A DNA stretch of 64,000 nt from Flammeovirga pectinis (lineage in GTDB: Bacteria > Bacteroidota > Bacteroidia > Cytophagales > Flammeovirgaceae): assembly GCF_003970675.1 (NCBI RefSeq), contig NZ_CP034562.1, positions 3,942,001-4,006,000 on the forward strand. The letters are read 5' to 3'. The notes under the pieces are model-generated. The model ran no database searches. It was given only the letters and a program-made list of their open reading frames with translations, and had not been told where the DNA came from. Shown here piece after piece: positions 55,800 to 64,000 of this stretch (position 1 is the first letter of the stretch; each line of letters starts with the position of its first letter). The position numbers and the translations under genes were made by a program.

Positions 55800-56189
55800 T
55801 TGAAAAAATTATACTACAGAAAATTTAAGAATAAATCTATTTATGATTTAGAAGACATTAGTAAAAACACTACTATATATGACCCTATTGCAATTGATGT
55901 AGCTTTAGAATTAATTCACAAAAAAAAGATAGAATATAAGATTCAAACAGAAAGTGATGATAATGCTGGTATGATGCTCAAAGAAGTAAAAGCTTTTTTA
56001 AGTAATTATTCTTGGCGAGAATTATTATCATATTGTGTATCCCTAACAATGATACTCAGTATACAAACTGCTGTAAGCTTCTATCAACATGAGTACTCTT
56101 TAAGTACAACAAGAACACTCTTTCTTCTATTAATTTCTGGGATAGTAATAAATCATATTTTGTACTTTATTAGACTTTATCACGGTTAA
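55800..56189 (+). CDS. Small membrane protein, stop codon altered by IS5
   Basis: The 129-residue product (TTG start) has a polar N-terminal half and two membrane helices (about 76-94 and 104-124). The last residues HG and the TAA stop are taken from the left end of the IS5 element. Without the insertion the frame would end RLY followed by TAA at 57157-57159. The change is thus only two extra residues. Family not recognised. It lies 109 bp after the TPR-LuxR regulator gene and may belong to its transcript. Confidence 0.6.
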   Translation: MKKLYYRKFKNKSIYDLEDISKNTTIYDPIAIDVALELIHKKKIEYKIQTESDDNAGMMLKEVKAFLSNYSWRELLSYCVSLTMILSIQTAVSFYQHEYSLSTTRTLFLLLISGIVINHILYFIRLYHG

Positions 56190-57149
56190 TTTATTAAAGT
56201 TCTGAATCTAATCCTTAAGTTATGTAATCCAACACCTATTTTTATCAGGTAATCATGTATTTCGGAAGACCTAAGGTTTATTTTTTGACTTAAAACTTTA
56301 AGACGTTTCACACCTGAAAAAGCATGTTCCACTCTAATTCTTAAACTGGATATTCCTTTATTAATCTGTTTTTGAAGAGGTGATAGTTTCACTTTTTTAG
56401 ATGTTTTATAGGGGAGAATTACATTTTCGTGTTCTTTATCTGCACCTAAAAAGCCTAAGTCTACAAGTATATTTATAGAGGATTCTTTCACGATAATATC
56501 ATCCCATATACTTTTATCATGGGCACTTCCTTCATAAGTGTTACTGATAAAATGAATGAAACCACTTTCATCTGTGAAAGCAAGGTTTTTAACAGTGTGA
56601 GCCTTCTTCTTTCCACTATAAAACTCCTTTTGAACATCATAATCTATACTTCTATTGATTTGCCTTTCAGTAACATCACAAAGTATTGAATTTAAATTTG
56701 AAGGTATTATAAATGGCTCATTTGAATCGGGTAATAAAAAGCATTTACGTAAACTTTCAATCAGAATTGGTAATAGAAAGTTAACCCATTCACTTACTTT
56801 GGCTTGACTTATTTTAAAGTAGGAACCAAAAAACACCTGTCTAGGATGTTCTTTTAGATAGATTAGAATGAATTCTAATTTTTTGGAACTACCATAAAGA
56901 CTTGAAAGACGAGATTCTTTAAACTTTGGATAAGCTCTTTTCTTTCCTTTTAATGTGTAGTTAGAAATTTTCATTTCAACTTGATATGAAAACTCTTTCA
57001 ATAAAAAATCAAATTCCGTTTGAGTTAATGAGGTTAATGAATTAATTTTATCCAAAATGGCTAAGGTTATAATAGTTTTGTTTGTGTAGGAACTACAAAA
57101 CTAAAACTTTAAGCCATTTTTTCTTTTTATAAGAAATTAACCGTGATAA
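56177..57149 (-). mobile_element. Complete IS5-family insertion sequence, 973 bp
   Basis: The ends are TTATCACGGTTAATTT in inverted orientation (16 bp perfect), flanked by a 3-bp duplication ACT (56174-56176 and 57150-57152). One intact transposase gene fills it. Length, ends and duplication size fit the ISL2/IS1031-like groups of IS5. Confidence 0.88.
56186..57055 (-). CDS. IS5-family DDE transposase (DDE_Tnp_4 type)
   Basis: The 289-residue protein has an N-terminal helix-turn-helix (about 50-95, SSLYGSSKKLEFILIYLKEH) and a DDE domain with Asp127 (ILCDVTERQ), Asp199 (ILVDLGFLG) and Glu243 (RVEHAFSGVK). The motif KEFYSGKKKAHTVKN near residue 144 is typical of the harbinger-like DDE_Tnp_4 group. 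The gene is intact, and its 3' end overlaps the 3' end of the upstream membrane-protein gene in the opposite direction. Confidence 0.93.
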   Translation of the reverse strand: MDKINSLTSLTQTEFDFLLKEFSYQVEMKISNYTLKGKKRAYPKFKESRLSSLYGSSKKLEFILIYLKEHPRQVFFGSYFKISQAKVSEWVNFLLPILIESLRKCFLLPDSNEPFIIPSNLNSILCDVTERQINRSIDYDVQKEFYSGKKKAHTVKNLAFTDESGFIHFISNTYEGSAHDKSIWDDIIVKESSINILVDLGFLGADKEHENVILPYKTSKKVKLSPLQKQINKGISSLRIRVEHAFSGVKRLKVLSQKINLRSSEIHDYLIKIGVGLHNLRIRFRTLIN

Positions 57150-57184
57150 ACTCTATTAAAGGTTTATTGTTAGCTAAATAATTT

Positions 57185-57222
57185 GAGCGTATTGGTTTAA
57201 AGACTAATGCGCTCTTTTTTTT
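57185..57222 (+). terminator. Displaced terminator of the small membrane protein gene
   Basis: GAGCGTATTGG / CTAATGCGCTC (two wobble pairs) with an eight-T tail. It is separated from its gene by the IS. Confidence 0.75.
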
Positions 57223-57307
57223 GTTAAAATGATTAGAAATCGTTAACAGCAAATTGATGCCCAACCCTACGTTGTTATTGTCTTAGCTATGAATAAAATA
57301 GAAAGAC

Positions 57308-58171
57308 ATGAACAAAAATATATACTCAATACTAATAATAGTTTTACTTGGCTTAGGTGCGTTTAGTTGCAATAAAAGTGACGAAAATGTACTTACATTA
57401 GCCCCTAAATTAGAAATTATAAATCATAAAGACATTATAAAAGTATCACCGTTTGATACTGTTTCAGTGGTTTTAAAAGCTGCTGCACAAGGTAATTATG
57501 AGCTGAGAGAAATTAATAATGACGATAGATATTTAAGTAAATTTGGCCTTAATTCTAACTCTAATGGTAAAGTTGCTAATGCAACCTATAAGTTTATTTC
57601 CGAGGGAAAAAAAGGTACTTACGATTATGTTTTTTCTGTAAAATCTACAACCGGACTTATTCAAAAGGTAGTACAAAAAGTAGAAGTAATAACAGATGCG
57701 TCTAGTATTACTATTGATGGTGATAGTTATAAGAAAAAATTTAATGCAGAGGATAAAGTAATACTAACTGGTACGATTACAACTGTTAAAGATTTCTCAC
57801 ATATTTATTTTAGTACAAGTTTGTCTAGAAGTACTGTAGATATCGTTTCTCAAAATGCGATAATACAAAGTAATTACACGAGTAAAAATATTAAAATACT
57901 CGAAACAAAACTTGTAGATATAGATAAGAAGGGTGTAAGAACATTTACATTTAAAATAGAAGTTACAATACCAGATCTTGTTGAACTTAATAATAATTTA
58001 AAATCAACATCCAAATTCCTTAATAATTTAAATGTCTCTAAGGGTGAACCAAATTATTACGATGATTTTTCTATTAAAGTAACTTACACAGATGAAAATA
58101 CAGTGTACTATAATAATAAAGGTAGTCACGATGTATCACAATCTTGGGAACATACTTTTGATATAAATTAA
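57308..58171 (+). CDS. Lipoprotein of unknown function
   Basis: The 287-residue product has a lipoprotein signal peptide (GAFSC, Cys near 21). Two beta-sandwich-like halves follow. The first ends with YDYVFSVKSTTGLIQKVVQKVEV and the second has VILTGTITTVKDFSHIYFS. No catalytic motif, and no family was recognised. It lies just upstream of the three DUF4493 lipoproteins on the same strand, but is separated from them by 230 bp and a hairpin, so membership in the same locus is uncertain. Confidence 0.65.
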   Translation: MNKNIYSILIIVLLGLGAFSCNKSDENVLTLAPKLEIINHKDIIKVSPFDTVSVVLKAAAQGNYELREINNDDRYLSKFGLNSNSNGKVANATYKFISEGKKGTYDYVFSVKSTTGLIQKVVQKVEVITDASSITIDGDSYKKKFNAEDKVILTGTITTVKDFSHIYFSTSLSRSTVDIVSQNAIIQSNYTSKNIKILETKLVDIDKKGVRTFTFKIEVTIPDLVELNNNLKSTSKFLNNLNVSKGEPNYYDDFSIKVTYTDENTVYYNNKGSHDVSQSWEHTFDIN

Positions 58172-58195
58172 TTCTCAATACTAAAGATAATCACT

Positions 58196-58223
58196 AAGGG
58201 TTAGGATCTAGATTCTAACCCTT
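58196..58223 (+). terminator. Hairpin after the lipoprotein gene
   Basis: AAGGGTTAG / CTAACCCTT, perfect 9-bp arms with a 10-nt loop. The T tail is weak. Confidence 0.5.
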
Positions 58224-58404
58224 TACTCATATTTCTTCTCTAAAAAAGGTCTTTAAGTAGTGGATTCCTCTAATTTATAATCATTTATTATATGAAATAC
58301 ACATTTCTGTAAGTAATATTTTGAATTGTTTATTGACTAACGAACTCTACTTAAAAACCTAATAAATAAAACCTATCTCAAATTTATCAAAAACACTCTC
58401 ATCA

Positions 58405-60498
58405 ATGCGTAAATTTTTACATTTAAAAGTTCTGCTTTTAATGTTACTTAGTATATCCTGTTCTAAAAAGGATGAAGTATTACGAAAAGGAACAGTTTCC
58501 TTATCTCTAAATGCTAATAGTAATGTAACAGTCGTTCATTTCCGTCAGGCTTCTTCAATTAATGTGTCATCATTTTCAATTAATATTTTTGATAATAATG
58601 ATAAGTTAGTTAAAGAATTTCCTTCATATAAAGACTTTCCAGATCAGTTTTACCTTAATCAAGGTACTTATAAACTAGTAGCACAATCTAGTCCTGTAAC
58701 TACAGCTGCATTCTCTAGCCCGTATTATTATGGTACTACAGACTTTAAGGTTACAGACCTTAAGTCTACTAAAATAGACCTTACTTGTGTTATTGCGAAC
58801 ATTAAAGCATCTGTAAAATACACCTCAGATTTTATAGATATTTTTGGTGAGGTGTACACAGAAATTGAAAACAAAAGTGGGAAATTGACTTTTGAAAATG
58901 GGGAACTAAAAGAAGGGTATTTTAGCCCGGACCCAATTACAATTAAACTGTATAAAAAGGCAACAAAAAAGCTTCTGATTTCTAGAACATTTAATGATGT
59001 AAAACCTAAGGACTTTTACAGATTTACATTTGAACCTTCAAAAGCAACAGGTGGTATCAGTGTTGTTGTAGACGAAACTGTAATAGATAAGAATGTAGAA
59101 TTTAGAATTCCAGAGAAATGGCTAGAAGTAAATACACCAACAGTACAAGGTGTTGGAATTGATCTAGCTCAAGAACAAGAAATTGTTGAAGGAAACACAA
59201 AACAAACAGTAGTGAAAATTAAAGCAGAAGGAGGAATAAAATCATTAAAAGTATTTGTTAAGTCAGCAAATCTTCTAAATGAAGGATGGCCAGATGCCAT
59301 AAATTTTACTCAACTTTCTCAATCTGATATTGATTTTCTTTTAGATAAAGGTATTAGTTATCCGACTGTTATTAATGGAGCAAACGAAGTCGAAATTGAT
59401 TTTTCAGGATTCATTAATTCTTTAGAAGCCGGACAAGGTGTAGAAGATATATTTAGTTTTGGATTTGATGTAGAAGATAATTTCTATCAGAGGGATGCTA
59501 CAAAATCATTAAACTTAAAAATAATTCCAGCTCAGTTTACAGTTAACTTAGACGAAGGGGATGTTTGGGTTGCTAAAGCAACTATAAATGTAACCATCAC
59601 AGAAGGAAACAAGGATTTTGTGACTGTTTTCTATCAAGAAAAAGGAAAGTCTGTTTGGTTAAAATCAAAAAGTTATACGACATTAAATAATAAAGATTAT
59701 ACTTATTTATTAACGGGGTTATCTTCTAACAAAGAATATCGTGTTAAAGCAGTCTATAATAAGAACTCATCTTCTGAATTAACTTTTAAAACGGAAGAAG
59801 AAAGACAACTACCTAATGCAAAAATGGAAGATTGGTATTATGATGTTGTTGCACCTAGTCATTGGATAGGATATGCAGAAATAAGAAAGTACATACCAAA
59901 CTCAAGAGGTCAATCTAACTGGAGTACCGTCAATGAGAAAACAACAGAACATAGAGGTTCTTTCCGATATAATTATAACTCTTTATCTGGTACTTATAAT
60001 AGTTCAGACTCTTACAAAGGGAGTAATGCAGCAGAAATTGTAACGGTAGGTTTTGGTAGTGGAACTACAAATGCTGGCGGTGCAAGTATAGTTAAGAAAC
60101 GAGCTTCAGGTCAGTTGTTTATTGGTAGCTATTCTTATAGTGGTGGTTCTGAAAGTTTTAATTATGGAATGCCATTTACGTCAAGACCAACATCATTTAA
60201 AGGTTATTACAAATATTCACCTTATGGAAATGATGAATTTTCTGTAGAAATTGTAATAGAAAATAGAGATAATGGAACGGTAACAGAATTGGCCAGAGAG
60301 CAATATATTTCTGGTTCAAAACAAGAAAGTTACACGCAATTTAGTATTCCAATAAATTACTCTAATACTACATTAAAGGCAACACATATGTATGTTGTTA
60401 TAAAATCATCTATTAAAAGTTTAGATACTAGAGTTGTGAATGGTAAACATTTAGGAAGTACACTTCTTGTCGACGAACTCTCATTAAACTACAACTAA
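58405..60498 (+). CDS. DUF4493-FN3-PCMD surface lipoprotein (first of three paralogues)
   Basis: The 697-residue protein has a lipoprotein signal (SISC, Cys near 19). A DUF4493 domain follows (about 28-225) with the phrase YYYGTTDFKV. Next come an Ig-like module (about 255-380), a fibronectin type III-like domain (about 385-466) and a PCMD domain (468-697) with YGMPFTSRPTSFKGYYKYSP. PCMD is a putative carbohydrate-binding or metabolism domain of surface proteins. The protein is probably exposed on the outer membrane. The next paralogue starts 13 bp downstream. Confidence 0.88.
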   Translation: MRKFLHLKVLLLMLLSISCSKKDEVLRKGTVSLSLNANSNVTVVHFRQASSINVSSFSINIFDNNDKLVKEFPSYKDFPDQFYLNQGTYKLVAQSSPVTTAAFSSPYYYGTTDFKVTDLKSTKIDLTCVIANIKASVKYTSDFIDIFGEVYTEIENKSGKLTFENGELKEGYFSPDPITIKLYKKATKKLLISRTFNDVKPKDFYRFTFEPSKATGGISVVVDETVIDKNVEFRIPEKWLEVNTPTVQGVGIDLAQEQEIVEGNTKQTVVKIKAEGGIKSLKVFVKSANLLNEGWPDAINFTQLSQSDIDFLLDKGISYPTVINGANEVEIDFSGFINSLEAGQGVEDIFSFGFDVEDNFYQRDATKSLNLKIIPAQFTVNLDEGDVWVAKATINVTITEGNKDFVTVFYQEKGKSVWLKSKSYTTLNNKDYTYLLTGLSSNKEYRVKAVYNKNSSSELTFKTEEERQLPNAKMEDWYYDVVAPSHWIGYAEIRKYIPNSRGQSNWSTVNEKTTEHRGSFRYNYNSLSGTYNSSDSYKGSNAAEIVTVGFGSGTTNAGGASIVKKRASGQLFIGSYSYSGGSESFNYGMPFTSRPTSFKGYYKYSPYGNDEFSVEIVIENRDNGTVTELAREQYISGSKQESYTQFSIPINYSNTTLKATHMYVVIKSSIKSLDTRVVNGKHLGSTLLVDELSLNYN

Positions 60499-60511
60499 TA
60501 ATACTTCAATT

Positions 60512-61693
60512 ATGAAAATAAAATCATATAGTTATATAGTAATTACAACCTTAACATTAATTTTAATTGGTTGTAATATGCTAGAAGGAGAAACTGAAAT
60601 TCCTTCAGCAAAAGGATCTTTAGCATTAAATATGTCTGGGGATGGGACATTAATTCCTGTCTCATTTTTAAGAGAAAAAAACACAGTAGATGTTTCAAAT
60701 TATTGTGTAGAAATACGAGATACGAATGGTGTTCTTGTAAAGTTTTATGAGAAATATGCAGATGTTCCAGATAAAATAGATATTCGTAAGGGTACTTATT
60801 TAATAAAGGCATCATCTGATTTAAACCAGTTAGATGCAATATTTGATTGTCCTTATTATGAAGGGACAACTACTGTGGAAGTTAAATCTGGGAAAGTAGT
60901 AGAAGCAAAGGTCATCTGTTCACTTATTAATATGAAAGTGAATATTTCTTATTCATCTGATTTTGATACATATTTTAGTACTTATGAAGCTATAGTTACC
61001 AATGGTAAAATTGGTGGAGAATTAATCTTTTCAAAGAATGAGGTGAGAAGTGCTTACTTTTTACCAAGCCCATTGACAATAACTTTAAATGTTACTTCGA
61101 AAGATGGATTAACAAATTTCCGAAAGGAATTTTTAATTAGTGATGTTTCTGCAAAAGATTATCACGAGATAAAGTTTAGCCCTTACATTGGTGTTGGAGA
61201 TGCATCTTTAACTATCAAAATTGATGATAAAATGAATGAAAAAGATGTTGTGATTACAGGACCTTCAACATTACCTCCAGACGCATTAGAGGTTGAAGGT
61301 GATGGTTTTGACATTGGTAAAGAATTTGAAATTAATAAAGGAGAAACTCCTACTGTTAAAATAAATATAGAAGCACCAAAGTTAATTCAACATTTAATTG
61401 TTACAATTGATAGTAGAAAACTAACAAAAGAAGAATTAGTAAAAGTAGGTTTAGATGACACTTTCGATTTGGCAACAATAGACCCCACATCACCTCTTGG
61501 GACTAATTTAAAAAATCTAGGTTTTATTTCAGACGATCCTATTCAAGGTAAAGATAGAATGGTTTTTAATTTAAGTCAGTTTATGCCAATGCTAGCTTTA
61601 TTTGGTGCAGAAACACACCGTTTCAATATTAAAGTTATTGACAAAGATGGTGTAGAAATAGAAAAAACATTGACAATTAAAATAAATGCATAG
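60512..61693 (+). CDS. DUF4493 lipoprotein without PCMD (second paralogue)
   Basis: The 393-residue product has a lipoprotein signal (LIGC, Cys near 21), a DUF4493 domain (about 35-235) and an Ig-like module (about 260-393) similar to the one in its neighbours. It ends where the others continue with FN3 and PCMD domains. Alignment by eye shows shared phrases such as CPYYEGTTTVEV and DEKMNEKDVVI-like stretches. It could be the pairing partner or a minor component in an assembly made with the two PCMD proteins. Coupled to the next gene by an 8-bp overlap if its first ATG is used. Confidence 0.82.
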   Translation: MKIKSYSYIVITTLTLILIGCNMLEGETEIPSAKGSLALNMSGDGTLIPVSFLREKNTVDVSNYCVEIRDTNGVLVKFYEKYADVPDKIDIRKGTYLIKASSDLNQLDAIFDCPYYEGTTTVEVKSGKVVEAKVICSLINMKVNISYSSDFDTYFSTYEAIVTNGKIGGELIFSKNEVRSAYFLPSPLTITLNVTSKDGLTNFRKEFLISDVSAKDYHEIKFSPYIGVGDASLTIKIDDKMNEKDVVITGPSTLPPDALEVEGDGFDIGKEFEINKGETPTVKINIEAPKLIQHLIVTIDSRKLTKEELVKVGLDDTFDLATIDPTSPLGTNLKNLGFISDDPIQGKDRMVFNLSQFMPMLALFGAETHRFNIKVIDKDGVEIEKTLTIKINA

Positions 61694-61697
61694 AAAG

Positions 61698-63794
61698 ATG
61701 AATAATTTTATTCTTAAATACTGTCTTCTTTCAATGATTGTATTGTCATTTGGTTGTCATAAATCAGAAAAAGAAGAAGTAGTTCTAAAAGGAGATTTAT
61801 CAATAGTTATCACTAAAAAATCTTCATTAATAAATGTACTCGCATCAAGATCAGTTGACGTTGCTAACTATCATGTTCAGATTATTAGTAGTAATAAAAA
61901 AGTAGTAAAAGAGTACAATAACTTAAGTGAAGTTCCGTCTTCGATAACATTAAATGAAGGTATCTATACAATTGCTGTTGTTTCTACTAAAAACCAGCAA
62001 GCTGCAATTTTTGATGCCCCTTATTATGAAGGAAAGGAAACAATTAAAGTAAAAGCGAATAAACATACTGATGCTTTAATTACTTGCGGATTGATACAAA
62101 CAAAAATCTCTATTGGGTATACTGAACAAGTGAAAAGTGCATTTAAAAAAATGAATGTTACTGTGAGCAATAAAGGTGGAAGTTTAGTATTTGATAAGGA
62201 TGAAAGCAGAGCGGGTTATTTTAAGCTATCAAATGATAGTACTTTAACACTTTTACTTTCTGTAGAAAATTTAAAAGGAAAGACTTTTACAAAGTCATTG
62301 AAATTAGAACATGTAAAACCTAGAGAGTATTATCATGTTGTTTTTGATCTAGAAGGTAGTGGAGGTTCGTCTAACTTAAAGATTGAAGTGGATGAAAGAA
62401 CAACAGATAAGAAATGGGATTTTGCAATGCCTGTAAATGTGGAAAATATCCCTGTGATATCAAGTAGCACATTTGATTTTGATAATCCACCTTCTTTTAG
62501 AATTGGGGATGGAATACAAGCTGTTATTTCTGTTAGTACTAAATCAACTTTAAAATCTCTTGTCATTCATGTAAATTCATCTTTCCTAAGATTACAAGGT
62601 TTACCTGAATCTTTCGATATAGTGAATATGACACCATCTGTAGCTAATGTATTAACAAGTTTAGGTGTTATTATTACCACTACCCATGATGAAAAAGTTA
62701 TAGACTTATCAGAATTATCGAAGAAATTGCCTATTGAGAATAATGGATTGACAAAGCATGAATTAAAAATTATTGCTACTAATTCTGAAGATATAGGGTA
62801 CGAAAAAAAGGTGTTATTTAATGTAGTTCCTTTAGCCGATATTGCTGTAACAGTTGCAGTTGACCCTTGGGCTAAATTTGCAAAATTATCAGGTTCTTTT
62901 GCTGGTGGAGATGCTACTAATCCTACATTCCAATACAGAGAACTTAATGGAAGTTGGATTACTATTAATGACAATATGAATGTAGTTGGTGATCTATATA
63001 ATTATAAGTTGGAGGGTTTAACTCCTGCTACTGATTATGAATTTCGTGCCTATAGAGCAGATGATGTAACGGGTAGTAGTATGTTATTTACAACGGAAGC
63101 CGAAATTGGTATTGATTTCTTAGATTTTAAGACTTGGACATCAAATGGCAAATATTCATTACCCGGTAATAACCTTTCGTCTACACCTTGGGGTTCAGGA
63201 GATAAAGGGGCTACAGAATTGGCTATTCCGGCCTACTTAAAAACAATTCAACCAATGCCTTCTTTAAATGCAGTAGAATATGCACGTTTAGAATCTAAGC
63301 CAGCACCTTTTGGCTTTAAAGCAGCTGGTTCATTATTTTTAGGAACTGTTCATGGAAGTGGGATCAGTGATGTTGCCATTAATTTTGGTATTCCATTTAC
63401 ATCACGCCCAACGAAATTTAAATTCAAATACCGTTACGACCCTAAGCAATACGAGGGCAAAACAGATGAATTTGATGCCTATATTTTATTACAAGTTAGG
63501 CAGGGTGAAACACGTTATAGATTAGGTACTGCATGGCTCCGTTCTAACAAGAAAGAAACAAATTGGGTAGAGGTGGAACTTCCTATTATTTATGGCGATG
63601 ATCCAAACTTTGCAGGGTACATGCAACCAAAATCAAATTTTGCTGAAAACCGTGAAAACGGATTTTATACACAGACAACTACAAAACCAACCGATTTGAT
63701 AATGGTTTTCTCTTCTTCTGCACATGGAGCAGATAAATCTTCTGCTGCAGTTGGGACTACATTTGATATTAAGGATGTAGAAATACTTTATTAG
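61698..63794 (+). CDS. DUF4493-FN3-PCMD surface lipoprotein (third paralogue)
   Basis: From the ATG at 61698 the 698-residue protein has a lipoprotein signal (SFGC, Cys near 20). An alternative ATG at 61686 overlaps the previous gene. Domains in order are DUF4493 (about 30-225), Ig-like (about 255-380), FN3-like (about 385-465) and PCMD (from about 470, IDFLDFKTWTSNGKYSLPGNN region, with FGIPFTSRPTKFKFKYRYDP). Its architecture matches the first paralogue, but the two are well diverged. The outer-membrane protein gene starts 12 bp after its stop. Confidence 0.87.
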   Translation: MNNFILKYCLLSMIVLSFGCHKSEKEEVVLKGDLSIVITKKSSLINVLASRSVDVANYHVQIISSNKKVVKEYNNLSEVPSSITLNEGIYTIAVVSTKNQQAAIFDAPYYEGKETIKVKANKHTDALITCGLIQTKISIGYTEQVKSAFKKMNVTVSNKGGSLVFDKDESRAGYFKLSNDSTLTLLLSVENLKGKTFTKSLKLEHVKPREYYHVVFDLEGSGGSSNLKIEVDERTTDKKWDFAMPVNVENIPVISSSTFDFDNPPSFRIGDGIQAVISVSTKSTLKSLVIHVNSSFLRLQGLPESFDIVNMTPSVANVLTSLGVIITTTHDEKVIDLSELSKKLPIENNGLTKHELKIIATNSEDIGYEKKVLFNVVPLADIAVTVAVDPWAKFAKLSGSFAGGDATNPTFQYRELNGSWITINDNMNVVGDLYNYKLEGLTPATDYEFRAYRADDVTGSSMLFTTEAEIGIDFLDFKTWTSNGKYSLPGNNLSSTPWGSGDKGATELAIPAYLKTIQPMPSLNAVEYARLESKPAPFGFKAAGSLFLGTVHGSGISDVAINFGIPFTSRPTKFKFKYRYDPKQYEGKTDEFDAYILLQVRQGETRYRLGTAWLRSNKKETNWVEVELPIIYGDDPNFAGYMQPKSNFAENRENGFYTQTTTKPTDLIMVFSSSAHGADKSSAAVGTTFDIKDVEILY

Positions 63795-63806
63795 AATTAC
63801 TAAATT

Positions 63807-64000
63807 ATGGGACTGAAAAATATAATTATAGGATTTCTTTTTTTGTGCTCTCTTTCTTCTTTTGCTCAGGTAATTGAATACGATAGTGCAGGGAATAGAA
63901 TACCTAGAAAAGAGCAGTTTAGTAGATCAATTCCTAATGTAACTTTTGTGCCTGAAGGACAATGGTTAGTTGGGGCAACATTTATGTATTCTGAACATAA
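63807..64000 (+). CDS. Putative outer-membrane protein, 5' part (runs off window)
   Basis: A frame from ATG 63807 stays open to the window end (64 codons seen). It starts with a signal peptide ending SSFAQ (cleavage near 22), followed by RIPRKEQFSRSIPNVTFVPEGQWLVGATFMYSEH. The last part resembles the first strand of outer-membrane barrel proteins that follow DUF4493/PCMD genes in other Bacteroidota. It lies 12 bp after the third DUF4493 gene and is probably in the same operon. Confidence 0.6.
   Translation, partial: MGLKNIIIGFLFLCSLSSFAQVIEYDSAGNRIPRKEQFSRSIPNVTFVPEGQWLVGATFMYSEH

Overview
The window is a stretch of an AT-rich bacterial chromosome that reads throughout as Bacteroidota, most likely a marine Cytophagales such as the Flammeovirga group. 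The organism is inferred, not proven. The evidence is as follows. Many lipoproteins have short signal peptides, and there are almost no Shine-Dalgarno sequences. Some promoters fit the TTG / TAnnTTTG type. The primary sigma factor is short (287 aa). Other typical genes are an S46 dipeptidyl-peptidase, DUF4493/PCMD and DUF4465 surface lipoproteins, and a carboxypeptidase-regulatory-like outer-membrane beta-barrel. Two Na+/H+ antiporters (NhaD, NhaC) and a TrkAH potassium system suit a marine cell.

Layout. 1-9100: tail of a probable radical SAM protein, a family 2 glycosyltransferase, a lipoprotein, nhaD, a chloramphenicol acetyltransferase homologue, mgtE, ribE with a LytTR response regulator, and a large lipoprotein. 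9350-10500: an orphan 37-codon ORF or sRNA with a strong terminator, then a divergent HxlR regulator and VOC-fold gene that share a clear operator. 10560-20400: porin-like barrel, YceI, lspA, trkH, trkA, comM-like ATPase, TPR lipoprotein, an unknown coiled-coil membrane protein, and two identical tandem tRNA-Gln genes. 20520-26230: HSDR_N-type protein, DUF4465 lipoprotein plus LolD-like ATPase, EamA transporter, cytochrome b5-like protein, lipA and an NfuA-type protein.

26350-28250: a complete IS4-like element with 14-bp inverted repeats and a 6-bp target duplication sits in the 3' end of an mdaB-like gene, and its inverted repeat now supplies that gene's stop. 28500-47900: mostly core genes: S46 peptidase, TPR protein, rpoD, pnp, rpsO, rsmF-like methyltransferase, nhaC, a GAF sensor, dxs and leuCDB. 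Most of these end in clear intrinsic terminators.

47930-49430 is a small repeat island: a broken REP-associated tyrosine transposase (RAYT) between inverted copies of a roughly 90-bp flank, an ORF of unknown origin, and an internally deleted derivative of the same unit. 49580-57150: outer-membrane barrel plus LTxxQ-type periplasmic protein, a small lipoprotein, a membrane TPR regulator with a LuxR-type helix-turn-helix, and a small membrane protein whose stop codon was replaced by an IS5-family element (9-bp-plus inverted repeats, 3-bp duplication). 57300-64000: a lipoprotein and a tandem set of three DUF4493 lipoproteins, two ending in PCMD domains, followed by the start of an outer-membrane protein. 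This is a surface or adhesion-type locus and the least understood multigene unit in the window.

All family assignments were made by reading the sequence, with no database search. Start codons were moved downstream of the longest ORF where a signal peptide, a terminator or the neighbouring stop made the longer version unlikely.
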